A DNA stretch of 64,000 bases from Serratia marcescens subsp. marcescens ATCC 13880 (GCF_017299535.1 NZ_CP071238.1:3968001-4032000), one strand, 5' to 3'. Numbered from the stretch's first letter, positions 52,428 through 62,893 are shown. The notes: generated by a model from the letters alone, not told the origin. A program made the numbers and translations.

Positions 52428-53987
52428 TTATTGGCGCTGATAGTTATTTAAATAAGGCACTACGTTGGTCAATGACGTCTGGAATACGCCATTGGTGATC
52501 CAATGCAAGGTATCCTCACCGGGGCGAAGATTGAACGCGGTAATATAAGAGTCGGCCGCCAAATGATTCTGCCCCTGCATTTCATACACCTTGCCCAGCA
52601 GCACATAATTCAGCCACGACATTTGCAATTCAATCCCCAGATCGATCGCCCGGTGCGCCTCGTCAATCCGCCCCTGCGTCAAGGCATCTACCGCCAGAAC
52701 TTGCTGCACGATCGGCGTGTTTTTCAATTCGGGGATCGTCGCCAGATGGCTGATATCGGCACGCAATTGCGCCAAGGCCGGGCTGTCGAACGGTTGATAA
52801 GAATTGCGCAGCAGATCCACCAACGCTTTTTCAGCCAGCAGGTAGTGGAAGTTCGGCGCGCTGTTAATCAGCTCGCTCAGCTGGCCGCTGGCGCGGGTCA
52901 ACGAATCGGCGTCACCGCGGATCAGCAACTGATGCGCCTGGTAGAAACGCTGCAGCAACGGTCCGTTGTCGGGCAGCAACTGCGCCAGACGCTGCTCCAG
53001 CTGTGGCGGCCAAGGCTGCTTCAGCGCCGCGGACAGGCTGGCGAGGAAGTCGGCCTGGATCTTCAGCTGGTTATCGGCGGTAATGAAGTAACGCTTGTCC
53101 AGCATGACAGAGCTGTCGGCGTTATCCACCAGCCGCACGGAAAGGAAACACTGCTGGGCGCGGTAGTGGCGCTGATTGACGAACTCGATATACAGCGACT
53201 TGCCCGAATTGCTGGGGCCGGAATAGTTGTAATTGGTTTGGTCATGCACCAGGAAGGTCGAGTAGGTGTTCAACGAATCGGTGATCAGCTCGCTGACGCC
53301 CACCACGTAAGAGAGCTGGGGCATCCAGTTGCTGCAGCTCTCGCCGCCCTGGATGCGGATATCGATATCGCGCGGGTTGAGCAGCACCGGCATGGTCGAT
53401 ACCGGCACGCGCTGCGACAGCGTGGCGATGCCGACAAACGCCACGCAAACGCTGAGCGCCGCCAGAAACGCCAGCCACACCCAGAAGGTCGGGCGACGAT
53501 AAAAACGCGGCTGCTTTTCGCCAGGCGCGGCAGACGGCGCGCCGCTTGTCCGGCGCGGCGGCACATACGGCGTCTCGTCGTCTTCCTCGCTGCCGTCTTC
53601 CGGTTCATGCATGATCACCGCAATCTGCGGCGCCTGTGCGGGAGCGGGTTGCGTCTCCCCTTCTTCACACCAGATCACCGACGTCGCCAGCTTATACCCG
53701 CGCTTGGGCACGGTGATAATGTATTCCGGGCTGTCGCTGTCGCCGTCTTTCAGGTACTTGCGCAGCTCTGAAATACATTGGGTCACCACGTGGTTGGTGA
53801 CGATATTGCGCTTCCAGACGTTGTCGATCAGCTCGTCGCGGCTCAGCACCACGTCGGGGTGCCGGGCGAAATAGCACAGCATGTCGATCAGGCGCGGTTC
53901 CAGCGTTTTTTGGCGGCCGTCGCGGCTGATGGTGTTGTCGGCAGGGGTAACCAGCCACTCCCCGACGCGAAAAGCAGGCTCTTGCAT
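52428..53987 (-). CDS. cadC: pH/lysine-responsive membrane activator CadC
   Basis: A 519-aa ToxR-like one-component regulator. Winged-helix OmpR-type DNA-binding domain at residues 5-100 (TNHVVTQCISELRKYLKD), an acidic Pro-rich linker (108-160), one membrane segment (168-190), and a periplasmic sensor with Cys218 and Cys280 placed like the E. coli C208-C272 disulfide that reports pH. It activates cadBA under low pH with lysine. The linker is longer and more acidic than I recall for E. coli. It is upstream of cadB on the same strand with its own terminator. Confidence 0.95.
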   Translation of the reverse strand: MQEPAFRVGEWLVTPADNTISRDGRQKTLEPRLIDMLCYFARHPDVVLSRDELIDNVWKRNIVTNHVVTQCISELRKYLKDGDSDSPEYIITVPKRGYKLATSVIWCEEGETQPAPAQAPQIAVIMHEPEDGSEEDDETPYVPPRRTSGAPSAAPGEKQPRFYRRPTFWVWLAFLAALSVCVAFVGIATLSQRVPVSTMPVLLNPRDIDIRIQGGESCSNWMPQLSYVVGVSELITDSLNTYSTFLVHDQTNYNYSGPSNSGKSLYIEFVNQRHYRAQQCFLSVRLVDNADSSVMLDKRYFITADNQLKIQADFLASLSAALKQPWPPQLEQRLAQLLPDNGPLLQRFYQAHQLLIRGDADSLTRASGQLSELINSAPNFHYLLAEKALVDLLRNSYQPFDSPALAQLRADISHLATIPELKNTPIVQQVLAVDALTQGRIDEAHRAIDLGIELQMSWLNYVLLGKVYEMQGQNHLAADSYITAFNLRPGEDTLHWITNGVFQTSLTNVVPYLNNYQRQ

Positions 53988-54076
53988 GGCGGAAATAACT
54001 CTGTAGGCATGTAGGGCAAGGGCGCGATCATAGCATAACCGCCCCCGGCTGTGGCCGCCGGGAGGCGATTAAGCCG

Positions 54077-54466
54077 TTAACTCTCGTATAATTCTAACGG
54101 TAAACCATCGGGATCGCTGAAAAAGGTAAATCGGGATTGGGTGTAGGGATCGACGCGCACCGGTTCGCAGGCAACGCCGGCCGCCTGCAGATGGGCGATG
54201 GCCCGATCGATGTCGTCAACGCTGAACGCCAGATGGCGCAGGCCGCAGGCCTCTGGGCGGCTGACGCGGGCCGGCGGCGAAGGGAAAGAAAACAGTTCGA
54301 TAGTGTATTGTCCGTTGAGCGCGAGATCCGCTTTCCAGGAGTCGCGCTCCTCGCGGTAAACTTCACTCAGCAGGGTAAAACCGAGAATATCGCAATAGAA
54401 ATGCTTACTGGCGGCGTAGTCCGCGCCAATGATCGCGATGTGGTGCACCTGACGTAATCCCAGCAT
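54077..54466 (-). CDS. yaeR: VOC (glyoxalase/dioxygenase) family protein YaeR
   Basis: A 129-aa vicinal-oxygen-chelate protein, the same length as E. coli YaeR. The metal positions are His7/8 in QVHHIAI, His in GLRHLAFSVDDID and Glu in DGLPLELYES. Function unproven. ATG 54466 follows AGGAG at 9 bases; the frame extends upstream without an RBS. In E. coli yaeR lies between tilS and ldcC; here the cad locus separates it from tilS. Confidence 0.93.
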   Translation of the reverse strand: MLGLRQVHHIAIIGADYAASKHFYCDILGFTLLSEVYREERDSWKADLALNGQYTIELFSFPSPPARVSRPEACGLRHLAFSVDDIDRAIAHLQAAGVACEPVRVDPYTQSRFTFFSDPDGLPLELYES

Positions 54467-54530
54467 AGAAACCCTCTCCTGTTCATTCTGATGGGGCACG
54501 GTATCCGGCGGCGGCGATGACGTCAACGGC

Positions 54531-54555
54531 AAAAACCCCGCGGATTGCCGCGGGG
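54531..54555 (-). terminator. Terminator of the thioredoxin-like gene
   Basis: On the minus strand CCCCGCGG-CAAT-CCGCGGGG then five T residues, 22 bases downstream of the thioredoxin-like stop and upstream of yaeR. Confidence 0.9.
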
Positions 54556-54576
54556 CATGATTAAGCACACGGCGTC

Positions 54577-54810
54577 TCAGCCCTTCAGATCCGCCAGCGC
54601 CGCGCCGAAGTTGATGTGCAGCACCTGCCCATCGACCACCAGCGCCGGTACACTCTGCACGCCGAGGCGCTCAGCTTCCGCCACGCGCGTTGGGCGTTCC
54701 CCCAGGTGCACCACTTCCACCTGCACGTTATCGCTCAACAGTCCCAACAGCTGCTGTTCGGCACTCACGCATACCGGGCAGCCGGCATGATAAAATACGG
54801 CCTTAGTCAT
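54577..54810 (-). CDS. Small thioredoxin-like protein with CPVC active site
   Basis: A 77-aa protein with the glutaredoxin/thioredoxin mini-fold: a first strand KAVFYHAG, then the redox pair Cys11/Cys14 in CPVC, a middle strand QVEVVHLGE, the cis-proline strand SVPALVVDGQ, and a final helix. No signal peptide, so cytoplasmic. ATG 54810 has AAGGAG 7 bases upstream; an earlier ATG at 54816 is too close to it. Divergent from a MarR regulator with two shared operator copies, and ends at its own terminator. Substrate unknown. Confidence 0.85.
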   Translation of the reverse strand: MTKAVFYHAGCPVCVSAEQQLLGLLSDNVQVEVVHLGERPTRVAEAERLGVQSVPALVVDGQVLHINFGAALADLKG

Positions 54811-54856
54811 CCTCATTCTCCTTGGTATTGACGGTTTCGGGCACGTTGACTTACCC

Positions 54857-54881
54857 ATATTGTTTCGAATCGAAACGATAT
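54857..54881. promoter_or_regulatory. MarR operator copy 1 (near-perfect palindrome)
   Basis: A 25-bp dyad centred at 54869. The arms GTTTCGA and TCGAAAC pair perfectly and ATAT ends pair outside one mismatched position (11 of 12 pairs). It lies about 47 bp upstream of the thioredoxin-like ATG, a good location to block its promoter. Binding by the divergent MarR protein is inferred. Confidence 0.75.
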
Positions 54882-54912
54882 GAACAGTATGCCAGCACCA
54901 ATGACTTGTCAA

Positions 54913-54935
54913 TATAGTTTTTAATCGATACTATT
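54913..54935. promoter_or_regulatory. MarR operator copy 2 (degenerate)
   Basis: Aligned with copy 1 (54858-54880) this 23-bp segment matches at 17 positions, keeping TAT, GTTT, AATCGA and AC. It lies 22 bp before the MarR ATG and would allow autorepression. Confidence 0.6.
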
Positions 54936-54957
54936 TACGCAACCTGATGAGGATACG

Positions 54958-55503
54958 ATGCTAAAACTGTTTGATCTGCTTGAACGCTTGAATAGCCTGC
55001 AACGCAGCTGGCTGCGCAGCCACGAAGAATTGGAAAGTCTGCCGCCGGTGCAGTTGAGCGCGCTCTACTATCTGGCACGCTGTAATCATTACTCCAACAC
55101 CCCGATGGCCGTGGCGGAATACCTTGGCCTGACCAAGGGAACGGTGTCCCAATCGCTGAAAAAGCTGGAGCTGAACGGCATGGTCGCCCGCACGGCGGAC
55201 GCAAAGGATCGCCGCAGCGTGCGGCTGCGGCTGACAGAAAAATCGCGAAGTTTAATGGAGACTCTGTTTCCTCCTGCCTACCTGCAGCAGGCGCAAGACG
55301 CCATGCAGCAGGACGGCGAACAGTTGCAGGCGCTGTTAACCCAGCTGCTGCGCCAACTGCAGCGGCAGGAAAATGCGGCGCTGTTCGGCGAATGCCACCG
55401 CTGCCGCTATCACCAGCAGCGCAATGGCCAACCGTTTTGCGGCCTGACACAGGAACCGCTGCCGCTCGACAGCGTGAACCTGATCTGCCGAGAATTCGCC
55501 TAA
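54958..55503 (+). CDS. MarR-family regulator with a four-cysteine C-terminal tail
   Basis: A 181-aa regulator. The MarR winged helix is at about residues 30-105 (AVAEYLGLTKGTVSQSLKKL, then the DAKDRRSVRLRLT wing). Beyond the usual dimerisation helix is an extra tail with Cys146, Cys149, Cys161 and Cys177 (C-x2-C-x11-C-x15-C), a pattern suited to an Fe-S cluster or zinc. RBS TGAGGA precedes ATG 54958. It is divergent from a thioredoxin-like gene with two matching operators between them, so it probably controls that gene and itself in response to redox or metal state. Confidence 0.85.
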   Translation: MLKLFDLLERLNSLQRSWLRSHEELESLPPVQLSALYYLARCNHYSNTPMAVAEYLGLTKGTVSQSLKKLELNGMVARTADAKDRRSVRLRLTEKSRSLMETLFPPAYLQQAQDAMQQDGEQLQALLTQLLRQLQRQENAALFGECHRCRYHQQRNGQPFCGLTQEPLPLDSVNLICREFA

Positions 55504-55507
55504 ACGA

Positions 55508-57649
55508 TTATGCTGGCGCTTTCAACACCTTCACCAGATAGCGCCCGTCCTCCGTCAGTTTGGCGCCGTGGATGTCGGTTTCAAAACCGGGATAGCGCTC
55601 ACCGATAGAGCACAGCATCAGCAGGAAATCGAGCACCGCCCGGCTCTCTTCGGTGATCATTTCTCCCGGCATCACCAGCGGCACGCCCGGCGGATAAGGC
55701 AGGATCATATTGGCCGCCACCTTGCCCACCAGCTGATCCAGCTCGCAGGTTTCCACATTGCCGCGCACCTGTTCCTGGAACATCTGGTGCGGCGTCAGCT
55801 TCATTTCCGGCAGCACGTCGAACGCCCGCTGCATCAGGCGCGGCAGATCGTGTTGGCGGATCAGCCGATGAATGCCGGCGGCCAGATCCTGGATACGCAT
55901 ATGGCGATAAAAATCCGGATCCTCGGCGTACAGATCCGGCAGCATGTTCTTCACCCGCAGGTTGAGATCGTAGGCGCGCTTGAAATCAGTCAGGCCGCGC
56001 AACAGGCTCATCGCCTTGGTTTTGTCGATGCCGATGCTGAACAGGAACAGCAGGTTGTACGGCCCGGTCTTCTCCACCACGATGCCGCGCTCGTCGAGGT
56101 ACTTCGCCACCAGCGCCGCCGGGATCCCCTCTTCTTCCAGCGCCCCCAGCTCATTCATGCCCGGCGTCAGGATCGTCACCTTGATCGGATCGAGATACAT
56201 ATGATCGCGATCGGTCTGGCCGAAACCATGCCAGTTATCGTCCGGATCCAGCGGCCAGCACTGCGCCTCATCGATCTCTTCCGGCTGCCAGATATCGAAG
56301 AACCAGCTGTCGCTCTCCTCGCGCAGCCGCTGCACTTCACGGCGAAAATGCAGCGCGCGCTCCACCGAACGGTTGATCAAGCGGCGCCCCGGGTTGCCGC
56401 GCAGCATGGCGGCGGCGGTCTCCATCGACGCCACGATGCCGTAGTGCGGCGAAGTGGTGGTGTGCATCATGTAGGCTTCGTTGAAGGTGCTCTCATCGTA
56501 GTCGCCCTTGATATGAATCATCGAGGCCTGCGAGAAGGCGGCCAGCAGCTTGTGGGTAGACTGGGTTTCGTAGAAAACCTTGCCGGGCACCCGCTCGCCG
56601 CTCATGCCGCTCTTGCCGTCGTAAATCGGGTGGAAGTTGGTGTAAGGCACCCAGGCGGAATCAAAGTGAATCGACGGCACCTCCAGCGTCTGCTTGATGT
56701 AGTCGGTGTTGTACAGCAGGCCGTCATAGGTGGAGTTGGTGATCACCGCATGCACCGGCCAGGTGGCGTTCGGCGTCGCCTGCACCCGGGCGGCGATGCT
56801 CTCGCGCGTGAACTCGCGCTGCGGGATCCCGCCGAGGATGCCGTAGGCGTTGCGCAGCGGGCGCAGATAGATCGGCGTGATATCGCTCATCATCAGCAGG
56901 TGGCACAGCGATTTGTGGCAGTTACGGTCGATCAGCACCGTGCTGCCCGCCGGCGCCGAATACATGCCGACGATCTTGTTGGCGGTGGAGGTGCCGTTGG
57001 TGACCAGATAGCTCTGCTCGGCGTTAAAGGTGCGCGCGATGTACTCTTCGGCCTCCAGATGCGGGCCGGTGTGATCCAACAGCGACCCGAGCTCGGTGAC
57101 CGAAATCGAGATGTCGGCCTTCAGGGTATTGGCACCGAAGAAGTCATAGAACAGGCAGCCTACCGGGCTTTTCTGGAACGCGGTGCCGGCCATGTGGCCC
57201 GGTGTGCAGAAGGTGTACTTCCCTTCGCGCACGTAGTTGAACAGCGCCTTGGTCAGCGGCGGCGTAATGGTGTCGATGTATTCCGCGGTGTACTGCTGGA
57301 TGCGCTGCGCGATGTCGTCTGCCGCATTCAGGCCATACTCGAAGAAATAGAGCACCATGCGCATTTCATGCAGGCTGACGTCGAAAGTGGAGTGGGTATT
57401 GATAAAGGCATACAGCGGCAGGTATTCGTTCAGCTCGTTGATCTCGCTGCACAGCTCCAGGCTGTAGTCGTCCCAGTCGAAGATCACCCCGCAGATGCGG
57501 GCGTTGGCTTCGATCAACTTCAGCAGGTCACCGCTGTTTTTGGGGTACACCAGCTGGAATCCCATGGCGGCCAGCGCAGCGTGGAGCTCGCGAATCGGCT
57601 CATCTTTGTAGTAGACGCCCGTCGGGCCCATGATGGCGATGATATTCAT
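55508..57649 (-). CDS. ldcC: Lysine decarboxylase LdcC-type (second copy)
   Basis: A 713-aa PLP decarboxylase, the exact length of E. coli LdcC, and closer to it than to CadA (start MNIIAIMGPTGV, end ETDIHGAKLTEDGRYLVKVL). The PLP lysine is Lys367 in ETQSTHKLLA; Arg97 and Arg206 (ppGpp contacts in LdcI) are conserved. In E. coli LdcC is weakly expressed, RpoS-dependent and active at neutral to alkaline pH. It lies between the MarR gene (convergent, 4 bases apart) and accA, separated from accA by a terminator, so it has its own promoter in 57650-57714. Confidence 0.95.
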   Translation of the reverse strand: MNIIAIMGPTGVYYKDEPIRELHAALAAMGFQLVYPKNSGDLLKLIEANARICGVIFDWDDYSLELCSEINELNEYLPLYAFINTHSTFDVSLHEMRMVLYFFEYGLNAADDIAQRIQQYTAEYIDTITPPLTKALFNYVREGKYTFCTPGHMAGTAFQKSPVGCLFYDFFGANTLKADISISVTELGSLLDHTGPHLEAEEYIARTFNAEQSYLVTNGTSTANKIVGMYSAPAGSTVLIDRNCHKSLCHLLMMSDITPIYLRPLRNAYGILGGIPQREFTRESIAARVQATPNATWPVHAVITNSTYDGLLYNTDYIKQTLEVPSIHFDSAWVPYTNFHPIYDGKSGMSGERVPGKVFYETQSTHKLLAAFSQASMIHIKGDYDESTFNEAYMMHTTTSPHYGIVASMETAAAMLRGNPGRRLINRSVERALHFRREVQRLREESDSWFFDIWQPEEIDEAQCWPLDPDDNWHGFGQTDRDHMYLDPIKVTILTPGMNELGALEEEGIPAALVAKYLDERGIVVEKTGPYNLLFLFSIGIDKTKAMSLLRGLTDFKRAYDLNLRVKNMLPDLYAEDPDFYRHMRIQDLAAGIHRLIRQHDLPRLMQRAFDVLPEMKLTPHQMFQEQVRGNVETCELDQLVGKVAANMILPYPPGVPLVMPGEMITEESRAVLDFLLMLCSIGERYPGFETDIHGAKLTEDGRYLVKVLKAPA

Positions 57650-57714
57650 CGGCAGCTCCTGTCAGTTAACGGCCAAGTCTCTATAACACCACGAAAATCC
57701 GGCGGTGTGTAGCC

Positions 57715-57740
57715 AAAAAAAAACCGCCCGGAGGCGGTTT
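57715..57740 (-). terminator. Terminator of accA
   Basis: On the minus strand AAACCGCC-TCCG-GGCGGTTT then a run of T residues (A-run 57715-57723 on the plus strand), 21 bases after accA. Confidence 0.93.
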
Positions 57741-57760
57741 CTTGCAGCGAAGAACAGAAC

Positions 57761-58720
57761 TCAGCAGTAGCCGTAGTTCATCAGACGCTGGTAACGGCGG
57801 TTGAGCAACTCTTCGTCGTTCAGGCCATCCAAATCTTTCAGATCGGCGAGCAGCTGCGCTTTCAGCGCGGCGGCCATCGCCGGCACGTCGCGGTGCGCGG
57901 AACCGAGCGGCTCCGGGATCACCGAGTCGATCAGCTTCAGCTCTTTCAGACGCGGCGCGGTGATGCCCATCGCTTCTGCGGCCAGCGGCGCCTTATCGGC
58001 GCTCTTCCACAGGATGGAAGCACAGCCTTCCGGCGAAATCACCGAGTAAGTGCTGTACTGCAGCATGTTCACCTTGTCGCCCACGCCGATCGCCAGCGCG
58101 CCGCCGGAGCCGCCTTCGCCGATGACGGTGCAGATGACCGGCACGTTCAGACGCGACATCTCACGCAGGTTGCGCGCGATAGCTTCCGACTGGCCGCGTT
58201 CTTCCGCGCCCACGCCCGGATAAGCGCCAGGGGTATCGATAAAGGTGATGATCGGCATCTTGAAGCGCGCGGCCATTTCCATCAGGCGCAGCGCCTTGCG
58301 GTAGCCTTCCGGCGCCGGCATGCCGAAGTTGCGGCGGATCTTCTCTTTGGTTTCACGGCCTTTCTGGTGCCCGATGATCATCACCGGACGGCCATCCAGG
58401 CGCGCAATGCCGCCGACGATCGCTTTGTCGTCAGCGTAAGCGCGATCGCCCGCCAACTCTTCGAAGTCGGTAAAGATGTGTTTGATATAATCCAGGGTAT
58501 AAGGACGGCGCGGGTGGCGTGCCAATTGGGCAATTTGCCAAGCCCCAAGATCGGCAAAAATCTTGCGCGTCAGCTCAACGCTCTTTTCACGCAGGCGCTG
58601 AACCTCTTCGTCCAGATTAATATCTAATTTTTCGTCTTGACGGCTGACTGCAGTCAGCGAGTCAATTTTCGCTTCCAGCTCTGCAATCGGCTGTTCAAAA
58701 TCAAGAAAATTCAGACTCAT
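57761..58720 (-). CDS. accA: Acetyl-CoA carboxylase carboxyltransferase alpha subunit AccA
   Basis: A 319-aa subunit, the same length as E. coli. It transfers the carboxyl group from biotin-BCCP to acetyl-CoA with AccD, giving malonyl-CoA for fatty acid synthesis. Crotonase-fold blocks include [20 protein letters not shown] and the oxyanion loop [15 protein letters not shown]. It is 12 bp downstream of dnaE, as in the enterobacterial lpx-rnhB-dnaE-accA cluster. Confidence 0.98.
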   Translation of the reverse strand: MSLNFLDFEQPIAELEAKIDSLTAVSRQDEKLDINLDEEVQRLREKSVELTRKIFADLGAWQIAQLARHPRRPYTLDYIKHIFTDFEELAGDRAYADDKAIVGGIARLDGRPVMIIGHQKGRETKEKIRRNFGMPAPEGYRKALRLMEMAARFKMPIITFIDTPGAYPGVGAEERGQSEAIARNLREMSRLNVPVICTVIGEGGSGGALAIGVGDKVNMLQYSTYSVISPEGCASILWKSADKAPLAAEAMGITAPRLKELKLIDSVIPEPLGSAHRDVPAMAAALKAQLLADLKDLDGLNDEELLNRRYQRLMNYGYC

Positions 58721-58732
58721 AGCATTCCTATT

Positions 58733-61700
58733 TTAGTCAAATTCCAAGTCCACCTGCTCATTGCCTACCAACGTCCGCAAGTCGATCAACAAGCGGTCGG
58801 TGGGCGTCACGCGCCAGGTTGCGCCAAAACGCAGCTTGGCTCGCGCATCTTCCCGTTGATAGTAGAGATGCACTGGAATCGTCCCCGATCGATGGGGTTC
58901 CAACGACTGACGGAGACGGTTCAAAAGCTGGTCATCAATTTGCCTGTCAGTCAGCGAGATAGCAAGCCCGCGAGCGTATTTTTCCCGGGCTTCACTGATG
59001 TCCATTACCTCGCGGGCCATCATTTTAAGCCCGCCGCTAAAGTCATCAAAGCTGACCTGTCCACTGGCGATAAGGATACGGTCTTTTTCCAACAAATGCT
59101 GGTATTTTTCTAACGCTTCGGTGAATAACATCACTTCCAGACGGCCTGAACGGTCATCCAGCGTGCAGATGCCGATGCGGTTGCCGCGCTTGGTCACCAT
59201 CACCCGCGCGGCGACCACCAACCCGACGGCGGTAGTCATTTTGCCCCGATCCGTCGGGTGCATGTCTTTCAAACGCTGGCCACCGGCGTAACGTTCGATC
59301 TCCTTCAGGTACTGGGTGATCGGGTGGCCGGTCAGGTACAGCCCCAGCGTCTCCCGTTCACCGTCCAGCACCACCTGCTCCGGCCAGGGCGCGATATTGG
59401 CGTAGGATTGCTCCACCTGCTCCGGCGCTTCCGCCAGCACGCCAAACATATCCACCTGGCCAATAGCTTCGGCTTTCGCATGCTGATCCGCCGCTTTCAA
59501 CGCGTCGCCGAGCGAATTCATCAGCGCGGCGCGGTGCGGCCCAAGGCGATCGAACGCCCCGGACATGATCAGTTTTTCCAGAATGCGGCGGTTCAGTTTC
59601 TTGATGTCGGAGCGCGCGCAGAGATCGAACAGGTCTTTGAAGTAACCTTGTTCGCCGCTGTTGCGCGCCTCGATAATGGCCTCGATTGGCCCTTCCCCTA
59701 CGCCCTTGATGGCGCCGATGCCGTAAACGATCTCGCCGTCGTCGTTGACGTGGAAGTGATACAGGCCGCTGTTGATGTCCGGCGGCAGGATCTTCAGCCC
59801 CATGCGCCAGCATTCGTCCACCAGCCCCACCACTTTGTCGGTGTTGTCCATATCGGCGGTCATCACCGCCGCCATAAACTCGGCCGGGTAGTGGGCCTTC
59901 AGCCACAGCGTCTGATACGACACCAGCGCATAGGCGGCGGAGTGCGATTTGTTGAAGCCATAACCGGCGAATTTTTCCACCAGGTCGAAGATTTTCACCG
60001 ACAGTTCGCCGTCGATGCCGCGCGCTTTGGCGCCGTCTTCAAAGCCGCCGCGCTGCTTGGCCATTTCGACCGGGTTCTTTTTACCCATCGCACGACGCAG
60101 CATGTCCGCGCCGCCCAGCGTATAGCCGGCCAGCACCTGGGCAATCTGCATCACCTGTTCCTGATACAGGATGATGCCGTAGGTCGGCTCCAGCACCGGC
60201 TTGAGCGACTCGTGCTGCCACTGAATGTCCGGGTAGGAGATCTCTTCACGGCCGTGTTTGCGGTCGATGAAGTTATCCACCATGCCCGACTGCAGCGGCC
60301 CCGGACGGAACAGCGCCACCAGTGCGATCATGTCTTCGAAGCAGTCGGGCTTCAGACGTTTGATCAAATCTTTCATGCCGCGCGATTCAAGCTGGAACAC
60401 CGCCGTGGTTTCCGAGCGCTGCAGCATGTCGAAGCTTTTCTTGTCGTCGAGCGGGATGGCGGCGATGTCGATCGGTTCCAGCCCGGTCTTGGCGCGCCGG
60501 GCGTTGATCATCTCCAGCGCCCAATCGATGATGGTCAGGGTGCGCAGACCGAGGAAGTCGAACTTCACCAGCCCGGCGTATTCCACGTCGTTCTTGTCGA
60601 ACTGGGTCACCGGGTGGTTCCCTTCGGCATCGCAGTACAGCGGCGCGAAGTCGGTGATCTTGGTCGGCGCGATCACCACGCCCCCGGCGTGTTTACCGGC
60701 GTTGCGCGTCACCCCTTCCAGCTTGCGCGCCATGTCGATCAGCGCCTTGACCTCTTCGTCGGCCTCGTAAATCTCCGGCAGCTGCGGTTCGGCGGCGAAG
60801 GCTTTCTCCAGCGTCATGCCCGGATCCGGCGGCACCAGCTTGGAAATGCGATCGACGAAACCGTACGGGTGCCCCAGCACGCGGCCCACGTCGCGGATAA
60901 CCGCTTTCGCCGCCATGGTGCCGAAGGTGATGATCTGTGATACCGCTTCGCGGCCGTACATCTCCGCCACGTGCTCGATCACCTGGTCACGCTTCTCCAT
61001 GCAGAAGTCGACGTCGAAGTCGGGCATTGAGACACGTTCCGGGTTCAGGAAGCGTTCGAACAGCAGATCGAACTCCAGCGGATCGAGATCGGTGATTTTC
61101 AACGCATAGGCCACCAGCGAACCGGCGCCGGAGCCGCGCCCCGGGCCCACCGGCACGTTGTTGTCCTTCGACCACTGGATAAACTCCATCACGATCAGGA
61201 AGTAGCCGGGGAAGCCCATCTGGTTGATCACCTTCAGCTCGACGTCCAGACGCTCATCGTATTCCGGGCGGCGCTGCGCGCGCACGTCAGGATCGGGGAA
61301 CAGGAACTCCAGACGCTCTTCCAGCCCCTCTTTCGATTTGAGCACCAGGAAGTCCTCGGTGCTCATATCGCCGGTCGGGAACTGCGGCAGGAAGTATTCG
61401 CCGAGGCGAATGGTGACGTTACAGCGCTTGGCGATTTCGACGCTGTTCAGCAGCGCTTCCGGGATGTCGGCGAACAGCTCGCACATCTCGTCTTCGCTGC
61501 GCATGTACTGTTGCGGGCTGTAGTTGCGCGGCCGCTTGGGGTCGTCCAGCGTAAAGCCGTCGTGGATGGCGACGCGGATCTCATGAGCGTCGAAGTCATC
61601 TTCCACCAGGAAGCGCACGTCGTTGGTGGCCACCACCGGCAAGCCGCGCTCGGTGGCCAGCGCCACCGCCGCATGCAGGTAGTTCTCTTCGTCCTGGCGG

Positions 61701-62221
61701 CCGGTGCGGATCAGTTCCAGATAGTAACAGTCTGGGAAATACTGCTGATAGAAGTCCAGACACTGATCCACCTGCGTCTGGTTGCCGCGCAGCAGGAACT
61801 TGCCGACGTCGCCCTGACGCGCGCCGGAAAGCAGGATCAGCCCTTCGCGATGTTCAATCAGCCAGTCGCGATCGATAGTCGGGCCGGCGGCGCCGTAGCC
61901 GCGCTGATAGGCGCGGGAAATCAGCAGCGTCAGGTTCTGGTAGCCTTCGTTGTTGCTGGCCAGCACCGTCAACTGAGCCAGTTCATCGCCCAGCTCTTCA
62001 CTTTGCACATGGAAATCCGCGCCGATGATCGGTTTGATCCCGGCACCGTGCGCGCTGCCATAGAATTTCACCAGCCCGCACAGGTTGGTGAAATCGGTGA
62101 TTGCCAGTGCAGGCATGGCTAACGCGGCGGCTCTTTTCACCAGCGGCGCCGTCTTGGCCAATCCATCAATCATGGAGTAGTCACTGTGGACGCGCAGGTG
62201 AATAAAACGAGGTTCGGCCAT
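58733..62221 (-). CDS. dnaE: DNA polymerase III alpha subunit DnaE
   Basis: The 1162-aa replicative polymerase catalytic subunit (E. coli 1160). N-terminal PHP domain ([15 protein letters not shown]), palm with catalytic aspartates in PDFDVDF (about 401/403) and a third near 555 ([12 protein letters not shown]), fingers (LPQSGM-like [12 protein letters not shown]), helix-hairpin-helix, OB domain ([15 protein letters not shown]) and the tau-binding C-terminus. No split or intein. It is 78 bp downstream of rnhB. Confidence 0.98.
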   Translation of the reverse strand: MAEPRFIHLRVHSDYSMIDGLAKTAPLVKRAAALAMPALAITDFTNLCGLVKFYGSAHGAGIKPIIGADFHVQSEELGDELAQLTVLASNNEGYQNLTLLISRAYQRGYGAAGPTIDRDWLIEHREGLILLSGARQGDVGKFLLRGNQTQVDQCLDFYQQYFPDCYYLELIRTGRQDEENYLHAAVALATERGLPVVATNDVRFLVEDDFDAHEIRVAIHDGFTLDDPKRPRNYSPQQYMRSEDEMCELFADIPEALLNSVEIAKRCNVTIRLGEYFLPQFPTGDMSTEDFLVLKSKEGLEERLEFLFPDPDVRAQRRPEYDERLDVELKVINQMGFPGYFLIVMEFIQWSKDNNVPVGPGRGSGAGSLVAYALKITDLDPLEFDLLFERFLNPERVSMPDFDVDFCMEKRDQVIEHVAEMYGREAVSQIITFGTMAAKAVIRDVGRVLGHPYGFVDRISKLVPPDPGMTLEKAFAAEPQLPEIYEADEEVKALIDMARKLEGVTRNAGKHAGGVVIAPTKITDFAPLYCDAEGNHPVTQFDKNDVEYAGLVKFDFLGLRTLTIIDWALEMINARRAKTGLEPIDIAAIPLDDKKSFDMLQRSETTAVFQLESRGMKDLIKRLKPDCFEDMIALVALFRPGPLQSGMVDNFIDRKHGREEISYPDIQWQHESLKPVLEPTYGIILYQEQVMQIAQVLAGYTLGGADMLRRAMGKKNPVEMAKQRGGFEDGAKARGIDGELSVKIFDLVEKFAGYGFNKSHSAAYALVSYQTLWLKAHYPAEFMAAVMTADMDNTDKVVGLVDECWRMGLKILPPDINSGLYHFHVNDDGEIVYGIGAIKGVGEGPIEAIIEARNSGEQGYFKDLFDLCARSDIKKLNRRILEKLIMSGAFDRLGPHRAALMNSLGDALKAADQHAKAEAIGQVDMFGVLAEAPEQVEQSYANIAPWPEQVVLDGERETLGLYLTGHPITQYLKEIERYAGGQRLKDMHPTDRGKMTTAVGLVVAARVMVTKRGNRIGICTLDDRSGRLEVMLFTEALEKYQHLLEKDRILIASGQVSFDDFSGGLKMMAREVMDISEAREKYARGLAISLTDRQIDDQLLNRLRQSLEPHRSGTIPVHLYYQREDARAKLRFGATWRVTPTDRLLIDLRTLVGNEQVDLEFD

Positions 62222-62299
62222 CTCCAGATACCTGATTGAAGGGGCTCAGCAGGCTGAGCCCGGGTTAATGCTATCGTCGAGCCCGGTCAGGCCCGCAGA

Positions 62300-62893
62300 C
62301 TACAGCGCCAGCGCTCTTTTCACCGGCGCGAAGCTGCGGCGATGATGCTCGGTGGCGCCCAGCGCGGCCAGCCGCTCCAGGTGGAAGGCGGTCGGGTAGC
62401 CTTTATGCTGCGCGAAACCGTAGTCCGGGTACTCGCTGTCCAGCTCGGCCATTTCGCGATCGCGCGTGACCTTCGCCAGAATGGACGCCGCGCTGATCTC
62501 CGCCACGCGGCTGTCGCCCTTCACCACCGCCTGCGAACGCATCGGCAGGTTCGGGCAACGGTTACCGTCGATTAAAACCATGTCCGGCGCGATATGCAAC
62601 CCGGCCACCGCACGCTGCATCGCCAACATGGTGGCGTGCAAAATGTTCAATTGGTCGATTTCCGCCGGTTCGGCGCGCCCCAGGCTCCAGGAGAGCGCCT
62701 TGGCGACAATTTCGTCATAGAGCGCCAGGCGGCGTTTTTCACTGAGTTTCTTGGAATCCGCCAGACCGACGATCGGCTGCGCCGGATCGAGGATCACGGC
62801 GGCGGTGACCACCGCGCCGACCAACGGGCCGCGGCCCACTTCGTCCACACCGGCAATCAGCGTGGCAGCGGGATAGATAAAGGGTTCAATCAT
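62300..62893 (-). CDS. rnhB: Ribonuclease HII RnhB
   Basis: A 197-aa endonuclease that cuts RNA-DNA hybrids and single ribonucleotides in DNA. The acidic active-site residues are in [10 protein letters not shown] and LIDGNRCP, and the SKKLSEKRR block is conserved. ATG 62893 overlaps the lpxB stop by four bases (ATGA), so it is translationally coupled; longer upstream reading lies inside lpxB. A 9-bp hairpin without a T-run (62242-62261) separates it from dnaE. Confidence 0.97.
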   Translation of the reverse strand: MIEPFIYPAATLIAGVDEVGRGPLVGAVVTAAVILDPAQPIVGLADSKKLSEKRRLALYDEIVAKALSWSLGRAEPAEIDQLNILHATMLAMQRAVAGLHIAPDMVLIDGNRCPNLPMRSQAVVKGDSRVAEISAASILAKVTRDREMAELDSEYPDYGFAQHKGYPTAFHLERLAALGATEHHRRSFAPVKRALAL

